Origin: Neptunicoccus cionae
GTDB lineage: Bacteria; Pseudomonadota; Alphaproteobacteria; Rhodobacterales; Rhodobacteraceae
Assembly (NCBI RefSeq): GCF_014643735.1
Contig: NZ_BMKA01000002.1
Coordinates: 248,001-312,000 of the forward strand
DNA: 64,000 nt
Reading direction: 5' to 3'
The translations under genes were made by a program, and so were the position numbers. The notes under the pieces are model-generated. The model saw only the letters and a program-made list of their open reading frames with translations. It did not search any database and was not told where the DNA came from. Shown piece by piece: positions 62,973 through 64,000 of the stretch (position 1 is its first letter; each line of letters begins with the position of its first letter).

Positions 62973-63977
62973 ATGAGATTTATCAGCGCCCTTGCAGCCA
63001 CAGCTGCCACCCTCACCAGCGCCCCAGCCATTGCAGACGTTACCGTCTATTCTTATCGCCAACCTGAACTGGTTTCCCCTTTGCTGGAAGCCTTCACAAA
63101 AGAGACCGGCGTTGAAACAAACCTCGTGTTTCTAAACAAAGGCATGATCGAAAAACTTCAGGCCGAGGGCGACCGCTCCCCTGCTGATCTGGTGATGACC
63201 GTTGATATTTCCCGCCTGCAAGCCCTGGTGGACGCCGGTGTGACACAGCCGGTTCATTCCGAAACGCTGGATGCAAATATCCCTGCCGAATTCCGCCACG
63301 CAGACGGCGAGTGGTTCGGCCTGACATCGCGCGCACGGATCGTTTACGCGTCCAAAGATCGGGTGAAAGACGGCGAAGTTACCACATACGAAGATCTGGC
63401 ATCGGACAAATGGGAAGGCCGCATCTGTATCCGCTCTGGAACCAATGCCTATAACCTCGCACTGGTTTCCGCCATGATCGCCCATCACGGCGAAGAGGAT
63501 ACTAAAACATGGCTGGAAGGTGTTAAATCCAACCTCGCACGCAAACCTTCGGGCAATGACCGTGGGCAGGTAAAAGCGATCCACGCTGGCGAATGCGACA
63601 TTTCGCTCGGCAACACCTACTATATGAAGAAGATGCTGGAGGAACCTGACCAAAAAGCCTGGGCCGATTCCGTGCGCATCGTGTTTCCGAAATTCGAAGA
63701 CGGCGGCACCCACGTGAACCTGTCCGGTGTGGCCCTGACCAAAGCGGCCCCGAATAAGGAAGAAGCGATCCAACTGATGGAATGGCTGTCTTCTGAAACT
63801 GCGCAGGAAATCTATGCGCAGGTGAATGGGGAATACCCGTTGAAAGAAGGCTCCGAGGCGTCCGAACTGGTGCAAAGCTGGGGCGGCTTCACAGCGGACA
63901 ACAAACCGCTTGGCGAAATCGCAAAACTGCGCCCGACCTCGCTGAAGCTGGTTGAAACGGTTGATTTCGACGGCTAA
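62973..63977 (+). CDS. Ferric iron ABC transporter substrate-binding protein (FbpA type)
   Basis: A 334-residue periplasmic binding protein. Signal peptide MRFISALAATAATLTSAPAIA is followed by DVTVYSYRQPELVSPLLEAF, the mature N-terminus of FbpA/FutA proteins. Tyr216-Tyr217 in GNTYYMKK are the Fe(III)-binding tyrosine pair. Tyr26 in VYSYRQ may add a ligand. AGGA lies upstream. The permease and ATPase genes would follow beyond the right edge. The palindrome at 62917-62931 probably controls it by iron. Confidence 0.92.
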   Translation: MRFISALAATAATLTSAPAIADVTVYSYRQPELVSPLLEAFTKETGVETNLVFLNKGMIEKLQAEGDRSPADLVMTVDISRLQALVDAGVTQPVHSETLDANIPAEFRHADGEWFGLTSRARIVYASKDRVKDGEVTTYEDLASDKWEGRICIRSGTNAYNLALVSAMIAHHGEEDTKTWLEGVKSNLARKPSGNDRGQVKAIHAGECDISLGNTYYMKKMLEEPDQKAWADSVRIVFPKFEDGGTHVNLSGVALTKAAPNKEEAIQLMEWLSSETAQEIYAQVNGEYPLKEGSEASELVQSWGGFTADNKPLGEIAKLRPTSLKLVETVDFDG

Positions 63978-64000
63978 TAGCCCGCGACATCGCAATCCAC

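Overview
The window looks like a chromosome segment of a Roseobacter-group alphaproteobacterium (Rhodobacteraceae/Roseobacteraceae; genus not resolved). The grounds are an F0 operon of type atpI-B-E-F'-F kept apart from F1, a tol-pal-ruv-ftsH block in alphaproteobacterial order, an alphaproteobacterial Tad pilus locus, DUF1127 micro-genes, and a C1-folate pair folD/fhs. Gene density is high, ATGA or GTGA stop-start overlaps are common, and one clearly AT-richer gene (11067-11930) stands out.

Layout. 1-4.3 kb: tail of an unknown gene, homoserine dehydrogenase (hom), a bidirectional terminator, then the F0 ATP synthase operon on the minus strand. 4.5-14.9 kb: housekeeping and accessory genes (LysR regulator, DUF1127, MFS exporter, TIGR03084-type protein, thioesterase, MaoC hydratase, DUF1810, rimO, an AT-rich GIY-YIG gene, CsbD, XRE regulator, L,D-transpeptidase, an AIG1/ADTRP-like membrane protein, YigZ). 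14.9-16.7 kb: a palindromic repeat cluster and a 3-oxoacid CoA-transferase operon. 16.8-22.2 kb: a flippase-like protein, DprE1-like and DprE2-like enzymes, and on the other strand a HAD-UbiA fusion coupled to a lytic transglycosylase. The DprE1/DprE2/UbiA set matches the mycobacterial route to polyprenyl-phosphate arabinofuranose. 22.5-32.9 kb: Tad/Flp pilus locus (flp, cpaB, secretin, OmpA lipoprotein, tadZ, tadA, tadB, tadC, two TPR lipoproteins, prepilin peptidase). 32.9-35.9 kb: a GT-C-like membrane protein and an uncharacterised winged-helix AAA ATPase. 35.9-39.9 kb: a 3-hydroxyisobutyrate-dehydrogenase-like enzyme, an Lhr-type helicase and PdeM. 40.1-43.6 kb: folD, fhs and a MOSC protein. 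43.7-55.8 kb: ftsH, tilS, cpoB, pal, tolB, tolA, tolR, tolQ, ybgC, an unknown gene, ruvB, ruvA and ruvC, all on the minus strand. 55.8-64 kb: a DUF1127 gene followed by two CCTCCC-loop hairpins (CcsR/cuckoo-type sRNAs), prmA, msrA, yghU-type GST, M20 amidohydrolase, mazG, TauE/SafE and a ferric-iron binding protein with a palindromic operator.

The most interesting observations are: (a) a putative lipid-linked pentofuranose donor pathway beside a Tad pilus locus and a GT-C-like transferase, which suggests, but does not prove, arabinosylation of the pilus or cell surface; (b) the DUF1127 plus CCTCCC-hairpin sRNA unit; (c) a bacterial relative of the human AIG1/ADTRP threonine hydrolases; (d) an AT-rich GIY-YIG gene coupled to rimO; (e) several dispersed or palindromic repeats. 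Start codons were chosen from ribosome-binding sites and family N-termini. Where they differ from the longest reading frame, the entry says so.
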